From an uncultured Rhodospirillales bacterium (GTDB taxonomy: Bacteria; Pseudomonadota; Alphaproteobacteria; Reyranellales; Reyranellaceae), in the NCBI GenBank assembly GCA_945957125.1, contig CAMFJT010000022.1, positions 1 to 38,412 of the forward strand: a stretch of 38,412 nucleotides of DNA, written 5' to 3'. Within the stretch, counting starts at the first letter, position 1; each line of letters opens with the position of its first letter. The translations under genes were made by a program, and so were the position numbers. Shown here piece by piece: positions 16,248 to 26,087 of this stretch. The notes under the pieces are model-generated. The model was given only the letters and a program-made list of their open reading frames with translations, did no database searches and had not been told where the DNA came from.

Positions 16248-17078
16248 ATGATGAAGTCGATCCTGGCCGTGTCCGAGGGCGGACCCGATGCCGCGATGTC
16301 GTTCCAACTGGCGTCCCGCGTGGCGGCGGAGTTCGAAGGCGCCGTGGACGCCCTGCATCTGCCGGTCGGACCGGCGGGCGGCATGGTGGGCGGCCTGGCG
16401 ATGAGCGGCGAGGCCATGCCGCTGATCATGAATCTCGACGACGAGCGTCTCGAGGCACGCAGCACGGAGAGCGAGCGCGCCTACAAGGAAAAGCTGGAGC
16501 CGATCAAGGGCTCGACCTACACCGCCGCCAAGACCGCGACGCTCGACGCCATGGTGGCGATGGGCCGCTGCTCGGACATGCTGGTGCTCGGTCGGCCCGG
16601 CGCCGACCCCGAGAACGTGGCGCCGGCGACGGTCGAAGCCGCGCTCTACGAGTGCGCGCGCGCCGTGATGATCGCGCCGCCGACCGCCGGCAGCGGCACC
16701 TTCAACTCGGTCGTGGTGGCATGGAACGGCAGCTTCCAGGCCGCCCGCGCCCTCGAATATGCCATGCCGTTCCTCGAGAAGGCCGGCAAGGTCACCCTGC
16801 TGGTCGTCGGCGCCAAGCCGGACGACGTGGGCGCGTCCTATCTTGCCCGCAACCTCGCGCGCAACGGCGTCAACGCCGCCATCGACGCGATCGACCCTGG
16901 CGCAGTGTCGGGCCGCGCCCGCGGCCGCGCACTGCTCGGCTACACCCACGACAAGGGGGCGGACTTGCTGGTGATGGGCGCCTATGGCCGCGGCCAGGTG
17001 CTGAGCTTCCTCGGCCTCGGCGGCGCGACGGGCAAGGTGATCTCGTCCTGCCGTGTGCCCCTGCTGATGGCGCATTGA
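16248..17078 (+). CDS. Universal stress protein (UspA family, tandem domains)
   Basis: Protein of 276 residues with two UspA-like halves. The first is degenerate (about 1-145). The second (about 150-276) keeps the ATP-binding pattern GAYGRGQVLSFLGLGGATG near residues 243-261. The start MMKSILAVSEGG follows GGGGAGAA with fair spacing; the second Met is an alternative. The stop overlaps the next ATG as TGATG (17076-17080), so the exported NTF2-like protein downstream is probably co-translated. Universal stress proteins act in the cytosol under nutrient, redox or membrane stress; nothing here identifies the signal. Confidence 0.88.
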   Translation: MMKSILAVSEGGPDAAMSFQLASRVAAEFEGAVDALHLPVGPAGGMVGGLAMSGEAMPLIMNLDDERLEARSTESERAYKEKLEPIKGSTYTAAKTATLDAMVAMGRCSDMLVLGRPGADPENVAPATVEAALYECARAVMIAPPTAGSGTFNSVVVAWNGSFQAARALEYAMPFLEKAGKVTLLVVGAKPDDVGASYLARNLARNGVNAAIDAIDPGAVSGRARGRALLGYTHDKGADLLVMGAYGRGQVLSFLGLGGATGKVISSCRVPLLMAH

Positions 17079-17512
17079 TGCGCCGCGCCCTTCTCGCGGC
17101 CTTCGCCGTGACGATCGCGATGCCGGCATGCGCCGCCGACATCGAGGCCAACAAGAAGATCGTGGTCGACTTCTACGACAAGGCGCTCAACCAGAAGGAC
17201 TTCGAGGCCGCCGCGCGGTATTTCGGGCCGCGCTATATCCAGCACAATCCCAACGTGCCGAACGGCCCCGACGGGCTGAAGGGCCTGGTGACGCTGCTGA
17301 AGGAGAAGTTCCCGAACTCCCGCAGCGAGATCAAGCGGGTGATCGCCGAGGGCGATCTCGTGATGCTGCACGTCCACGCCGTGCGCGAGCCCGGCCAGCG
17401 CGGCACCGCCATTGTCGACATCTTCAGGGTCGAGGACGGCAAGATCGTCGAGCACTGGGACGTGATCCAACCCGTGCCCGAGAAGGCCGCCAACGAGAAC
17501 ACGATGTTCTGA
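17078..17512 (+). CDS. Exported NTF2/SnoaL-like domain protein
   Basis: Protein of 144 residues with a Sec-type signal peptide (RRALLAAFAVTIAMPACA, cleavage before AD at about residue 20) followed by one SnoaL/NTF2-like cone fold. Family marks are VVDFYDKALNQKDFEAAARY, YIQHNPNVPNGPDGLKG and the C-terminal FRVEDGKIVEHWDVIQPVP. Such domains bind or isomerise small hydrophobic molecules, or serve as scaffolds; the active residues here are not diagnostic. The ATG shares its A with the stop of the universal stress gene. The gene ends 38 bp from the convergent GST gene; a weak GCGCC/GGCGC hairpin lies at 17513-17533. Confidence 0.82.
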   Translation: MRRALLAAFAVTIAMPACAADIEANKKIVVDFYDKALNQKDFEAAARYFGPRYIQHNPNVPNGPDGLKGLVTLLKEKFPNSRSEIKRVIAEGDLVMLHVHAVREPGQRGTAIVDIFRVEDGKIVEHWDVIQPVPEKAANENTMF

Positions 17513-17550
17513 GCGCCCTACGCCTGGAGGCGCGTCATGCTCAGCGGAAG

Positions 17551-18195
17551 TCAGCCCGGGAAGAACTTCAGGAACGGCTCGGCTTCGCTGAAGGTGCGCG
17601 CGACAGAGGGGCGTTTGCCGAGCCGCTCGAAGTAAGCCGCAAGGTGCCGGTGATCGGCGAAGGGCACGAGCTTGTTGGCGAAGAACAGCGGCGGCGCAGC
17701 GGCACAGTCGGCCAGCGTGAAGTCCTCGCCGGCTGCCCATGTCCGCGCCGCCATCTCGCCGTCGAGGATGCCGTAGGACTTTCGCAGCACACCTTGGGCC
17801 GCCTCGACACCGAACGGGTCCCGTTTGTCCGCCGGCCGCAGCCTGTCGCCGACGATGCGCTGCATCGGTTCGTGGACGTAGAGATCGTAGAAGCGATCGG
17901 CGAGGCGCGTGCGCAGCGCCGCGTCGGGGTCGGCGGGAATGAGGGTCGCGGCACCGGGGTAATGCTGCTGCAGATATTCTATGATGATGCTCGACTCGGA
18001 GATCGCGCGGTCGCCCGCCGAATCGTGCAGGCCCGGCATCTTGCCGACCGGCCAACGCGCGCGGAACGCCGCCGCCGAGGCGGGATCGCCGAGATCCACG
18101 ACCTGCTTCTCGAACGACGTGCCGCTCTCGTACAGCGCGATCAGCACCTTTTGGCAGTAGGAAGCGAGCGGATGGAAATGAAGGGTCAGCGTCAT
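17551..18195 (-). CDS. Glutathione S-transferase family protein
   Basis: Cytosolic GST-like protein of 214 residues. The N-terminal thioredoxin-fold domain has HPLASYCQKV (8-17), the cis-proline loop VGKMPGL (about 50-56) and the glutathione-binding SS pair in ISESSIIIEYL. The all-helical C-terminal domain includes FTLADCAAAPPLFF, the usual N-capping box region. It would conjugate glutathione to electrophiles or act in a detoxification step. The ATG at 18195 has GAGG just upstream. It is 67 bp from the TPR-Kazal gene on the same strand. Class and substrate cannot be assigned. Confidence 0.9.
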   Translation of the reverse strand: MTLTLHFHPLASYCQKVLIALYESGTSFEKQVVDLGDPASAAAFRARWPVGKMPGLHDSAGDRAISESSIIIEYLQQHYPGAATLIPADPDAALRTRLADRFYDLYVHEPMQRIVGDRLRPADKRDPFGVEAAQGVLRKSYGILDGEMAARTWAAGEDFTLADCAAAPPLFFANKLVPFADHRHLAAYFERLGKRPSVARTFSEAEPFLKFFPG

Positions 18196-18262
18196 GGCCG
18201 CCTCAATACACCCGATGCGCCCGCGACGCCTGCCCTCCGCCCGCCGCAGGGCAGCCCGGCCT

Positions 18263-19666
18263 TCAGGGGCAGGGGCCCGGTCCCTGACTCACGACCTCGG
18301 CGTCGGCGCAGGCGGTGCAGGCATTGCCGTAGTTGCGGCGCGTGCCGTCGCGGCGCACGCCGCAGGTCGCGCGAAATTCCCGCGTGCACATTTGCGGCCG
18401 CGGCTCGGCGCAGGTGCCGCCGGCGATCGGCAGCGATTCGTCCGCCAGCTCGGCCTTGGTCATACGGAAGGCGAACGGCTTGGTCTGGTATTCGCTCAGC
18501 GTGCCCACGACCCAGATCGGCGCCCCGACCGGCAGCAGGGGCGTGAGCGGACGGGCCATCGACACCACGATGTCGACGGTCTTGCTCGTCTGGTTGCGCT
18601 CCGAGATCGCGCCGTCGATGCGATCGGGCGTCACGGCCAGGATCTTGATCGGGATCTTGAGCCGCATGCCGCCCTTCTGCCGCTCACCGACGGCCTGCCA
18701 CACCCGATCGGCCGCGGCCTTGTTCGCCTCCGATTCGTCGCGCCAGGCCAGGACCGACGCCCATTCGGAAAAGCTCATCGCCGCCGGATCGGTATCGGCG
18801 ACGGCCTGCACCGCGGCCTCCGGCGGCGTCATCAGGCGCGAGATCGACCGGGCGAAGAAATCGGGCGGCTGCCGGGCGCCCGAGGCGGCCTTGGTGAGGA
18901 CGGCGGCCCAGCCTTCCTCGCTACCGTGGTAGCGGATGTAGTGCGCGCGCGCATACTGCTCGATATTGCCGGCTGCGGTCTCGTTGCGCGCGGCACGGGC
19001 GATGGCGATGGCACGCGCGGCATACCAGAAGCCCAGCGCATCGGTCGGCTGCGGCTCGAGCATCGTCACCGAGAGCTGATAGACGTCGGCGAGATTGTCC
19101 GGATCGACCGCGATCGCCTTGAGGAAGCGCTCGCGCGCCTTGTCGTACTGCTTGGCCTGCAGCGCAGCGAAGCCCAGCGTGCCGTCGAACACGGCCACGA
19201 GCTGCGCCTTCTGGCGCGCGAAGTCGGCCTCGGCGAGCGATGGCGGCCGGGGCCATTTTGCCAGGGCCGCCATCCCGCGCTCGGCGGCGGTCACGGCGGG
19301 CGCCAGCGCCGCTCCGTCCCCCGCCATGGCGCGGGCACGGCCGACATAGGCACGGTTGGCGAGCGCGCGGACATTGTCGGGGTTGGCCTGAAGCAGGCGC
19401 GCGCCGATCGCATCGGACTTCTCGGGATTGTTGGCGCTCTGCCACGCCGCCATGGCCTGCTCCATGGCCTCCGTCCGCAGCGGGCTGCCGGGATACCAGG
19501 CAATGAAGACCTCGAGCGCCTCCGCGCGCTTGGCCGGATCCTTGAGCGCGAGCGCATTGGCGTAGGACGTCTCCTGGATTCCAGGCGCCGCTTGGGCAGC
19601 CGCGTCGCCCGCGGCGCAGGCGAACGTCAGCGCCACCAGGATGGCCAGCCAGTTCTTCAGGGTCAT
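18263..19666 (-). CDS. Exported TPR protein with a C-terminal Kazal-like domain
   Basis: Protein of 467 residues with no named counterpart that I recognise. An N-terminal Sec signal (NWLAILVALTFACAAGDAAA, cleavage near residue 25) sends it to the periplasm. Helical TPR-like repeats fill about 30-300 (for example KQYDKARERFLKAIAVDPDN), then a beta-rich segment of about 90 residues. The last 50 residues contain six cysteines in a Kazal-like pattern: Cys-x7-Cys (CTREFRATC), a Tyr three residues before the fourth Cys (NYGNAC), then Cys-x2-Cys and a final Cys. The gap between the third and fourth Cys is 14 residues, 4 longer than typical Kazal domains. A protease-inhibitor role is inferred from the fold only. 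The ATG at 19666 has AGAGG upstream; an earlier ATG at 19705 lacks support. Confidence 0.78.
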   Translation of the reverse strand: MTLKNWLAILVALTFACAAGDAAAQAAPGIQETSYANALALKDPAKRAEALEVFIAWYPGSPLRTEAMEQAMAAWQSANNPEKSDAIGARLLQANPDNVRALANRAYVGRARAMAGDGAALAPAVTAAERGMAALAKWPRPPSLAEADFARQKAQLVAVFDGTLGFAALQAKQYDKARERFLKAIAVDPDNLADVYQLSVTMLEPQPTDALGFWYAARAIAIARAARNETAAGNIEQYARAHYIRYHGSEEGWAAVLTKAASGARQPPDFFARSISRLMTPPEAAVQAVADTDPAAMSFSEWASVLAWRDESEANKAAADRVWQAVGERQKGGMRLKIPIKILAVTPDRIDGAISERNQTSKTVDIVVSMARPLTPLLPVGAPIWVVGTLSEYQTKPFAFRMTKAELADESLPIAGGTCAEPRPQMCTREFRATCGVRRDGTRRNYGNACTACADAEVVSQGPGPCP

Positions 19667-19755
19667 TGCAGCCTCTGCTGCGATGCAACGTGACGATTTT
19701 GGCAAAATGAGGCACTCTTTCGCAACGAGACAAAAGCCGGAGCATGGAGACGACG
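19667..19755. promoter_or_regulatory. Divergent gap between the TPR-Kazal gene and the RND operon
   Basis: An 89-bp gap with start codons on both sides, so it should hold the promoters of the TPR-Kazal gene (minus) and the efflux operon (plus). It is noticeably more A/T-rich than its surroundings around 19690-19735 (for example GACGATTTTGGCAAAATGAG, with the symmetric core TTTTGGCAAAA). That core could be an operator, but no matching regulator gene lies beside it. No sigma-70 boxes are assigned. Confidence 0.35.
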
Positions 19756-20874
19756 ATGGGCAGCATACGGCTTTTGACGACGCTTTTGCTCGCCTGCCTC
19801 GGATTTTGTGGCGCAGTCTCCGCCCAGCAAGGCCTTCCGCCGCCCGCCGTCCTCGTCACGCCGGCCGAGTCGAGATCGCTCGCCGCCCAGGCGGAGTTCA
19901 TCGGTCGCGCCGCCGCCATGGACAGGGTCGACCTGCAGGCGCGCGTCAAGGGTTTCCTCGGTCCGCGCAAGTTCACCGACGGCCAGGAGGTGAAGGAGGG
20001 CGACCTGCTGTTCACCATCGAGCGCGAGGCCTATCAGGCGGCGGTCGACCAGCGCACGGCGGCGCGCGATGCCGCCAAGGCGGCGCTCGACAATGCCGAC
20101 GTGGCGCTGAAGCGCGCCGCCGACCTGCTGCGCACCAACACCGGCACCCAGGCGACCTACGACCAGCGGCTGAGCGAGCAGCTCCAGGCCAAGGCGCAGC
20201 TCGAGAGCGCGGAAGCAGCCCTGCGCGACGCCCAGATCCAGCTCTCCTACACCGAGATCAGGTCGCCGATCACCGGCCGCATCGGCCGCGCCTCCGTCTC
20301 CCCCGGCAACATCGTCGGACCCGACTCGGGCGTTCTGGCGACCGTCGTGAGCGAGCATCCCATGCGCGTGCTCTTCCCGGTTACCCAGCGCGAGCTGATG
20401 GAGGCCCGTCGGGACGGCTCCACCGACGCCAATACGCCCCTCCTGGTGCAGCTCCGGCTGGCCGACGGCAGCCTCTACAAGGAGAAGGGAAAGATCGATT
20501 TCCTCGACGTCACGGTCGATCCCCGGACCGACGGCCAGATCGTGCGCGCGGTATTCCCCAACGAGAAGCGCGAGCTGACCGACGGGCAGACCCTGCGGGT
20601 CGTGATCGAGAGCGCCAAGCCGCCCTCGGTGGTCGCCGTGCCTCAGGGCGCGATCGCCATCGACCAGGCCGGCGCCTACCTGTTCGTCGTCAACGACAAG
20701 AACCAGGCCGAGCAGCGCCGGATCAAGACGGGTATCACGCGCGACGGGCTGCAGGCCGTCGAAGGCGTGAAAGCGGGCGAGAAGGTCATCATCCAGGGCC
20801 AGCAGAGGGTGCGGCCCGGCATGACGGTCAACCCCACGATCGCGCCCGCGACGCCCGCCCCGCAGAAGGGCTGA
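19756..20874 (+). CDS. RND efflux periplasmic adaptor (membrane fusion protein)
   Basis: Membrane-fusion protein of a tripartite multidrug pump, about 372 residues from the ATG at 19756. That ATG is preferred because a GGAG lies 6 nt before it; an ATG at 19744 is also in frame but its GGAG is too close. The signal peptide ends near AVSAQQ. The lipoyl/barrel-sandwich halves (VDLQARVKGFLGPRKFTDGQ ... and LSYTEIRSPITGRIGRASVSPGN) flank an alpha-hairpin rich in Ala, Lys and Gln (about 90-160), and beta-barrel and membrane-proximal domains follow. It is 3 bp from the pump gene, so they form an operon. There is no outer-membrane channel gene downstream, so a shared TolC-like channel is expected. 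Confidence 0.92.
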   Translation: MGSIRLLTTLLLACLGFCGAVSAQQGLPPPAVLVTPAESRSLAAQAEFIGRAAAMDRVDLQARVKGFLGPRKFTDGQEVKEGDLLFTIEREAYQAAVDQRTAARDAAKAALDNADVALKRAADLLRTNTGTQATYDQRLSEQLQAKAQLESAEAALRDAQIQLSYTEIRSPITGRIGRASVSPGNIVGPDSGVLATVVSEHPMRVLFPVTQRELMEARRDGSTDANTPLLVQLRLADGSLYKEKGKIDFLDVTVDPRTDGQIVRAVFPNEKRELTDGQTLRVVIESAKPPSVVAVPQGAIAIDQAGAYLFVVNDKNQAEQRRIKTGITRDGLQAVEGVKAGEKVIIQGQQRVRPGMTVNPTIAPATPAPQKG

Positions 20875-20877
20875 GCC

Positions 20878-23800
20878 ATGACCATCTCCTCGGTCTTCAT
20901 CCGCCGCCCGCGGCTGGCCTTCGTCGTCTCGACGGTCATCACCATCGCCGGGCTGATCGCCATGACCGTGCTGCCGGTCGCGCAGTTCCCCGACATCGTG
21001 CCGCCGCAGGTCCGCGTCACCGCGAGCTATCCCGGCGCCTCGGCCCAGGCGGTCGAGGAGAGCGTGGCGCAGGTCATCGAGGCCCAGGTCAACGGCGTCG
21101 AGAACATGATCTACATGAAGTCGACCTCGGGCGGCGACGGCAGCTACAGCCTGACCGTCAGCTTCGAGGTCGGCTCCGATCCCGACATCAACACCGTCAA
21201 CGTCAACAACCGCGTGAACCAGGCGATCGCCCTGCTGCCGCCCGAGGTGCAGCGCATCGGCGTCACGGCGAAGAAGCAATCGTCGGCCATGCTGCAGGTG
21301 ATCGCCGTCTACTCGCCCAAGGGCAGCCGCGACGCGCTGTTCCTGTCGAACTTCGCCACGATCAACCTGCTCGATTCGCTGCGCCGCCTGCCGGGCGTCG
21401 GCGAGGCCAGCCTGTTCGGCCCGCTCGACTACGCCATGCGGCTCTGGCTCAACCTCGACCGCATGTCGAGCCTCGACATCACGACCAAGGACGTCGTGGC
21501 CGCCGTGCAGTCCCAGAACGTGCAGGCCGCCGTCGGCCTGGTCGGCGCCGCGCCGGTGATGGACGACGTGGCCCTGCAGCTCAACATCACGACCCAGGGC
21601 CGCCTCACCACGACCGAGGAATTCGGCGACATCGTGGTGCGCGCCACGCCGGAGGGCGCGCTGGTCCGCATCAGGGACATCGCCACCGTCGAGCTCGGCG
21701 CCAAGACCAGCGATTCCTCGGCGCGCTTCAACGGCCGGCCGGCCACCGGCATTGCCGTCTACCAGCTTCCCGGCGCCAATGCGCTGGCCACGGCCGCCGG
21801 GGTGAAGGCCAAGCTCGACGAGCTGAAGCCGCGCTTCCCCGACGATGTCGCCTTCGACGTGATGTACGACACCACGGTGTTCGTCGCCGCCACGATCGAG
21901 AGCGTCAAGCACACGCTGATCGAGGCTTTCGTGCTGGTCGCCATCGTGGTCTTCGTCTTCCTCGGTAACCTGCGCGCCACGCTGATCCCGATCATCGCCG
22001 TGCCCGTGGCGCTGGTCGGCACGTTCGCCGTGATGCTGGCGCTCGGCTTCTCGGCCAATACCATCTCGCTGCTGGCGCTGGTCCTGGCGATCGGCATCGT
22101 GGTCGACGACGCCATCGTCGTGGTCGAGGCGGTCGAGCACATCCTCGAGCACGAGCCCGATCTCACGCCCGCACAGGCGACCGAGAAGGCGATGACCCAG
22201 GTCACCGGCCCGATCATCGCCATCACCCTGGTGCTGCTCTCGGTGTTCGTGCCGACGGCGTTCATTCCCGGCATCACCGGCCAGCTCTACAAGCAGTTCG
22301 CCGTCGCGGTGTCGGTCGCCATGGTGATCTCGGCGATCAACGCCCTGTCGCTCTCCCCCGCGCTCTGCTCGCTGATCCTGCGCCATCGCGGCAAGCCCAG
22401 GGGCGTCATGGCCTGGCTGCAGAACGGCATCGACAGCAGCCGCGACGGCTATATCCGGCTGGTCACGCCGCTGGCGCGGCGCAGCGTCCTCGCCCTGTTG
22501 CTGGTCGGCGTGTTCATCGCCGGCGCCGCCGGTCTCAACACCCTCGTGCCGTCCGGCTTCCTGCCCGATGAGGACCAGGGCGCCTTCATGGCCGAGGTCC
22601 AGCTTCCGGACGCGGCCTCGACCAATCGCACGGTCGCGGCGCTGCAGCAGGTCGAAGCGGCGTTCGAGGGCAAGCCCTGGCTGCAGAACCTGTTCACCGT
22701 CTCGGGCTACAGCCTGCTCGACGGCCTCGCCCTGCCCAACCGCGCGCTGGTCGTGGCGGCGCTCAAGCCGTTCAGCGAGCGCAAGAAGGAATCGCTCAGC
22801 GTCTTCTCCGCGCTGCAGGAGATGAACATCGCCTTCAGCCAGATCTCCGCGGCCAACGTCTTCGCCTTCAACCTGCCGCCGATCATGGGCCTGGGCAACG
22901 CCTCGGGCTTCGAGTTCGTGGTGCAGAGCCTGGCCGGCGCCGCGCCGACCGAGCTGGCCGCCGTGGCGCGCGGGCTGATGGCGTCGGCGCAGCAGGAGCC
23001 GGCGCTGCAGAGTGTGTTCACGACCTACAGCGCCGCCACGCCGCAGATCTACCTCAAGCTCGACCGCGAGCGCGCCCAGGCGCTCGGCATCTCGATCAGC
23101 GACATCTTCTCGGCGCTGCAGACCGCCATGGGCGGCACCTACGCCAATGACTTCAACATGTTCGGCCGCACCTGGCAGGTGAAGATCCAGGCCCAGGCGG
23201 AGGACCGCCGGGTGATGACCGACGTCTTCCGCGTGCGCCTGCGCACCGCGGCCGGCGATCTCGTGCCGCTGCAGGCCGTGGCCGATGTCGAGCTGGTCAC
23301 CGCGCCGTCCTCGATCATCCGCTACAACAACCTGCGCGCCGTCGTGCTGAACGGCGCCCCGGCGCCGGGCTACTCCTCCGGCCAGGCGATCGCGGCGATG
23401 GAGACGCTCGCGCGCAACACGCTTCCGAGCGGCTACGGTTTCGAATGGACGGGCACGGCGCTGCAGGAAAAGGCGGCGTCCGGCCAGACCGGCTTCATCC
23501 TCGCCCTCGCGGTGGTCTTCGCCTACCTCTTCCTGGTCGGCCTCTACGAGAGCACGACCATCCCGCTCGCCGCGCTGCTGTCGGTCTCGGTCGGCCTGTT
23601 CGGCGCCGTCGCCGCGCTGTTCGTCAGCGGCCTGGCCAACAACCTCTATGCCCAGATCGGCATCGTCGTGCTGATCGCGCTGGCGGCCAAGAACGCCATC
23701 CTGATCATCGAGTTCGCGATGGCCGAGAGGGCGGGCGGCCGCGACATCGTCGACGCCGCGACCACCGCCGCGCACCTGCGCTTCCGCGCGGTGATGATGA

Positions 23801-24000
23801 CGTCGTTCGCGTTCATCCTGGGCCTCGTGCCGCTGGTGATCGCCTCCGGCGCCGGCGCCGCGACGCAGCGCGCGGTGGGCACCGCCGTGTTCGGCGGCAT
23901 GATCGCGGCGTCCTTCCTCGGCATCTTCGTGATCCCGGGCCTCTACGTCTCCTTCCAGAAGATGCGCGAGAAGGTGAAGGGAACTCCGGCAAGCCACTGA
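20878..24000 (+). CDS. RND multidrug efflux pump, AcrB-type inner-membrane transporter
   Basis: Proton-driven HAE1-family RND transporter of 1040 residues, the usual size, with twelve transmembrane segments in two repeats. Clear marks are the N-terminal [12 protein letters not shown] segment, [19 protein letters not shown], the proton-relay aspartate pair Asp410-Asp411 in [15 protein letters not shown], and [17 protein letters not shown] at the start of the second periplasmic half. The second half closes with [20 protein letters not shown]. It would export amphiphilic drugs, solvents or bile salts through the adjacent adaptor and an unlinked channel. Substrates cannot be inferred. It ends 25 bp from the convergent monooxygenase gene without an obvious terminator. 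Confidence 0.95.
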   Translation: MTISSVFIRRPRLAFVVSTVITIAGLIAMTVLPVAQFPDIVPPQVRVTASYPGASAQAVEESVAQVIEAQVNGVENMIYMKSTSGGDGSYSLTVSFEVGSDPDINTVNVNNRVNQAIALLPPEVQRIGVTAKKQSSAMLQVIAVYSPKGSRDALFLSNFATINLLDSLRRLPGVGEASLFGPLDYAMRLWLNLDRMSSLDITTKDVVAAVQSQNVQAAVGLVGAAPVMDDVALQLNITTQGRLTTTEEFGDIVVRATPEGALVRIRDIATVELGAKTSDSSARFNGRPATGIAVYQLPGANALATAAGVKAKLDELKPRFPDDVAFDVMYDTTVFVAATIESVKHTLIEAFVLVAIVVFVFLGNLRATLIPIIAVPVALVGTFAVMLALGFSANTISLLALVLAIGIVVDDAIVVVEAVEHILEHEPDLTPAQATEKAMTQVTGPIIAITLVLLSVFVPTAFIPGITGQLYKQFAVAVSVAMVISAINALSLSPALCSLILRHRGKPRGVMAWLQNGIDSSRDGYIRLVTPLARRSVLALLLVGVFIAGAAGLNTLVPSGFLPDEDQGAFMAEVQLPDAASTNRTVAALQQVEAAFEGKPWLQNLFTVSGYSLLDGLALPNRALVVAALKPFSERKKESLSVFSALQEMNIAFSQISAANVFAFNLPPIMGLGNASGFEFVVQSLAGAAPTELAAVARGLMASAQQEPALQSVFTTYSAATPQIYLKLDRERAQALGISISDIFSALQTAMGGTYANDFNMFGRTWQVKIQAQAEDRRVMTDVFRVRLRTAAGDLVPLQAVADVELVTAPSSIIRYNNLRAVVLNGAPAPGYSSGQAIAAMETLARNTLPSGYGFEWTGTALQEKAASGQTGFILALAVVFAYLFLVGLYESTTIPLAALLSVSVGLFGAVAALFVSGLANNLYAQIGIVVLIALAAKNAILIIEFAMAERAGGRDIVDAATTAAHLRFRAVMMTSFAFILGLVPLVIASGAGAATQRAVGTAVFGGMIAASFLGIFVIPGLYVSFQKMREKVKGTPASH

Positions 24001-24025
24001 CCGCTCATTGAAGCGCGCGGTCCAA

Positions 24026-25459
24026 TCAAAGCAGCGCGAAGTCGGCGAGGTCGGGGGACCGCATCTCGGCACGGAAGCGGTCGAAGCTCCAGGGCCAGAG
24101 TGCGGGATTGCCGTTGCGGTCGAGGTACCAGCTCCGGCAGCCCGTCACCCAGACCGTGCCCTTCATCGCCTCGCGGAGCGCGCTGTTGAAGCGCTGCGAC
24201 GCGGCGGCGGTCGGTGCAATCGCGGAGCAGCGGCCGTCGCGCACGAGGTCGAGGAGCTGCTGGATATAGGCGATCTGCAACTCCGAGATCTGGATCACCG
24301 AGAAGTTGCCGATCGGGCTGTTCGGCCCGACCAGCATGAAGAAGTTGGGGAAACCCGGCACGGCGACCGAGCGATAGGCCTCGTTGGCGTGTGACCATGC
24401 CTCGGCCAGCGTCCTCCCGCCCTCGCCCACGACCTCCATTGGCCGCAGAAAGGCATGGCCGTCGAAGCCGGTCGCCAGCACCAGCATGTCGAGCGCGTGC
24501 AGCCGGCCGTCCTTCGTGCGCACGCCGGCGGCCTCGACTCGTTCGATGCCGTCGGTGACCAGGCGCACGCCCGGCTTCTGCATCGCCGGATAGAACTCCT
24601 CCGACATGATCAGCCGCTTGCAGGCCGCGCGATAGTCGGGTGTGAGCCGGCGGCGCAGCTCGGGATCGCGGACATTGTCCTCGAGGTTGGCACGGCAGGC
24701 GGCCTCGATCTTGGCCAGCTCGGCCTCGTTGCCGATCACCGCCTCGGCGAAGGTGTCGACGAAGCGCTTGGCCCAGAAATCGTAGGACTGGCGCAGTGCT
24801 TCGGGCGAGCGGAGATACATCGCCTTCTCGTCCTCGCTGTAGGCCGGATTGGCGAGCGGCAGCACCCATTGCGCCGTGCGCTGGAACAGCACCAACTCCT
24901 TCGCCCGGTCCGCGAGCGCCGGCACGATCTGGATCGCCGTCGAGCCGGTGCCGATGACGCCGATCCGCCGTCCGTCGAGCGGCACCGAATGATCCCAGCG
25001 CGCCGAATGGAAGCAGGCCCCGCCGAAATCCTCCAATCCAGCGATGTCCGGATAAGCCGGCACGTGCAGCACGCCGGTCGCCGCGATCACCGCGTCGGCC
25101 GTGTCGTCGCGGCCATCCTTCGTGTGCAGGCGCCAGCGACCGCCCTCGTGGACGGCGCGAACGACTTCGCTGTTGAAGCGGATCACGTCGGTGACGCCGT
25201 ACCGCCGCGCCACGCCCTCGAAATAGGCCTGGATCTCCGCGCCGGGCGAGAAGCGCTTGGTCCAGTCGCCCTTGAGCTCGAACGAATAGGCATAGACATG
25301 GCTCGGCACGTCGCACGACAGGCCGGGATAGGTGTTGTCGCGCCAGGTCCCACCCAGCGTCGCCGCCTTCTCGTGCACCACGACCTCGTCGCCGCGTTCC
25401 CTGAGCTTGATCGCGGCGAGGATGCCGGACATGCCGGCGCCGATGACGGCAACACGCAT
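24026..25459 (-). CDS. Type I Baeyer-Villiger-type flavin monooxygenase
   Basis: NADPH- and FAD-dependent monooxygenase of 477 residues. The FAD motif VIGAGMSG is at 5-12. The Baeyer-Villiger fingerprint FxGxxxHxxxW(D) is exact: Phe145, Gly147, His151, Trp155, Asp156. The NADPH motif IGTGSTA follows at about 169-175. Members insert oxygen beside ketones to form esters or lactones, or oxidise heteroatoms. It is the second gene of a pair with the PNPOx-like gene, 10 bp apart. No ketone-forming alcohol dehydrogenase or esterase adjoins it, so the pathway is not clear; the VOC and HCCA-isomerase genes upstream hint at aromatic or cyclic compound breakdown. Confidence 0.92.
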   Translation of the reverse strand: MRVAVIGAGMSGILAAIKLRERGDEVVVHEKAATLGGTWRDNTYPGLSCDVPSHVYAYSFELKGDWTKRFSPGAEIQAYFEGVARRYGVTDVIRFNSEVVRAVHEGGRWRLHTKDGRDDTADAVIAATGVLHVPAYPDIAGLEDFGGACFHSARWDHSVPLDGRRIGVIGTGSTAIQIVPALADRAKELVLFQRTAQWVLPLANPAYSEDEKAMYLRSPEALRQSYDFWAKRFVDTFAEAVIGNEAELAKIEAACRANLEDNVRDPELRRRLTPDYRAACKRLIMSEEFYPAMQKPGVRLVTDGIERVEAAGVRTKDGRLHALDMLVLATGFDGHAFLRPMEVVGEGGRTLAEAWSHANEAYRSVAVPGFPNFFMLVGPNSPIGNFSVIQISELQIAYIQQLLDLVRDGRCSAIAPTAAASQRFNSALREAMKGTVWVTGCRSWYLDRNGNPALWPWSFDRFRAEMRSPDLADFALL

Positions 25460-25469
25460 CGTCGCTCTC

Positions 25470-26078
25470 CTATTCGCCGGCCGGCGTCGGCTGCCGGGGA
25501 TGGACGAAGTCCTTGAAGTCGTCGAAGCCCTTCCAGGCCGGCTCCGGCGGGACGTGCCCCGGACGCGGCGCGTATTTCGACGGCTCGTCGCTTCCCGGCG
25601 TCACGATGTAGCGCGGACAGTTGGGGAAGATCGCCCGCACCGTCACACGCACCAGGAGCTGCGCGCCGGCGAAGCGCTGCATCAACGGGTCGTCGGCCGT
25701 CACGTCCGCGGTTCCATTGACGCGCAGCCGCCGCGGCTTTTCGCCCATGTCGATGAACAGCAGGCCGACCTCGGGATTGAGCAGCACGTTGCCGAGGCTC
25801 TTGAACATGCCGTTGCCGTCATAGTCGGGGAAGGCCAGCTCCGACCCTCCGGTCACCCGCACGAACCCCGGCACGCCGCCCTTGAACGAGCAATCGGCGC
25901 GGCCACGATCGTCGGCCGTGGCAAGGAAGAAGAACGGCAGGCTTTCGATGAACGCCCGATCCTGCTCGGTGAAAGCGGTACGCGTCAGCTTCTCCTCCAG
26001 CCGGTCGGCGATGCGCCGGCTGTCGAACCGATCCTGCAGGCGGCGATTGCCGTCATGGAACATGATGCTGTCGGTCAT
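25470..26078 (-). CDS. Pyridoxamine 5'-phosphate oxidase-like FMN protein
   Basis: Split-barrel flavin-binding protein of 202 residues in the PNPOx-like superfamily. The core runs from FFFLATADDRGRADCSFKGG (about 50-69) through ELAFPDYDGNGMFKSLGNVLLNPEVGLLFID to LRVNGTADV, which are the conserved strands around the flavin. It is not PdxH, whose vitamin B6 motifs are missing. The ATG at 26078 has GAGGA 4 nt upstream, and a GCTGGGA-type palindrome begins exactly beyond that site (26088). It is followed after 10 bp by the Baeyer-Villiger gene, so it may supply reduced flavin or act on a product; this is inference. Confidence 0.85.
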   Translation of the reverse strand: MTDSIMFHDGNRRLQDRFDSRRIADRLEEKLTRTAFTEQDRAFIESLPFFFLATADDRGRADCSFKGGVPGFVRVTGGSELAFPDYDGNGMFKSLGNVLLNPEVGLLFIDMGEKPRRLRVNGTADVTADDPLMQRFAGAQLLVRVTVRAIFPNCPRYIVTPGSDEPSKYAPRPGHVPPEPAWKGFDDFKDFVHPRQPTPAGE

Positions 26079-26087
26079 GGTGTCCTC

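Noticed and set aside
17513-17533. Terminator between the NTF2-like and GST genes
   Set aside because: Only a 5-bp GCGCC/GGCGC stem with a long loop and no T-run; too weak to annotate.
19663-24072. A 1469-codon open frame on the minus strand opposite the RND genes
   Set aside because: Its product is rich in Arg, His, Asp and Gly with no domain, as expected for antisense of GC-rich coding sequence; the plus-strand RND genes are unambiguous.
25470-26078. PdxH (pyridoxamine phosphate oxidase proper)
   Set aside because: Only the general flavin-binding split barrel is present; the vitamin B6 binding motifs of PdxH are missing.
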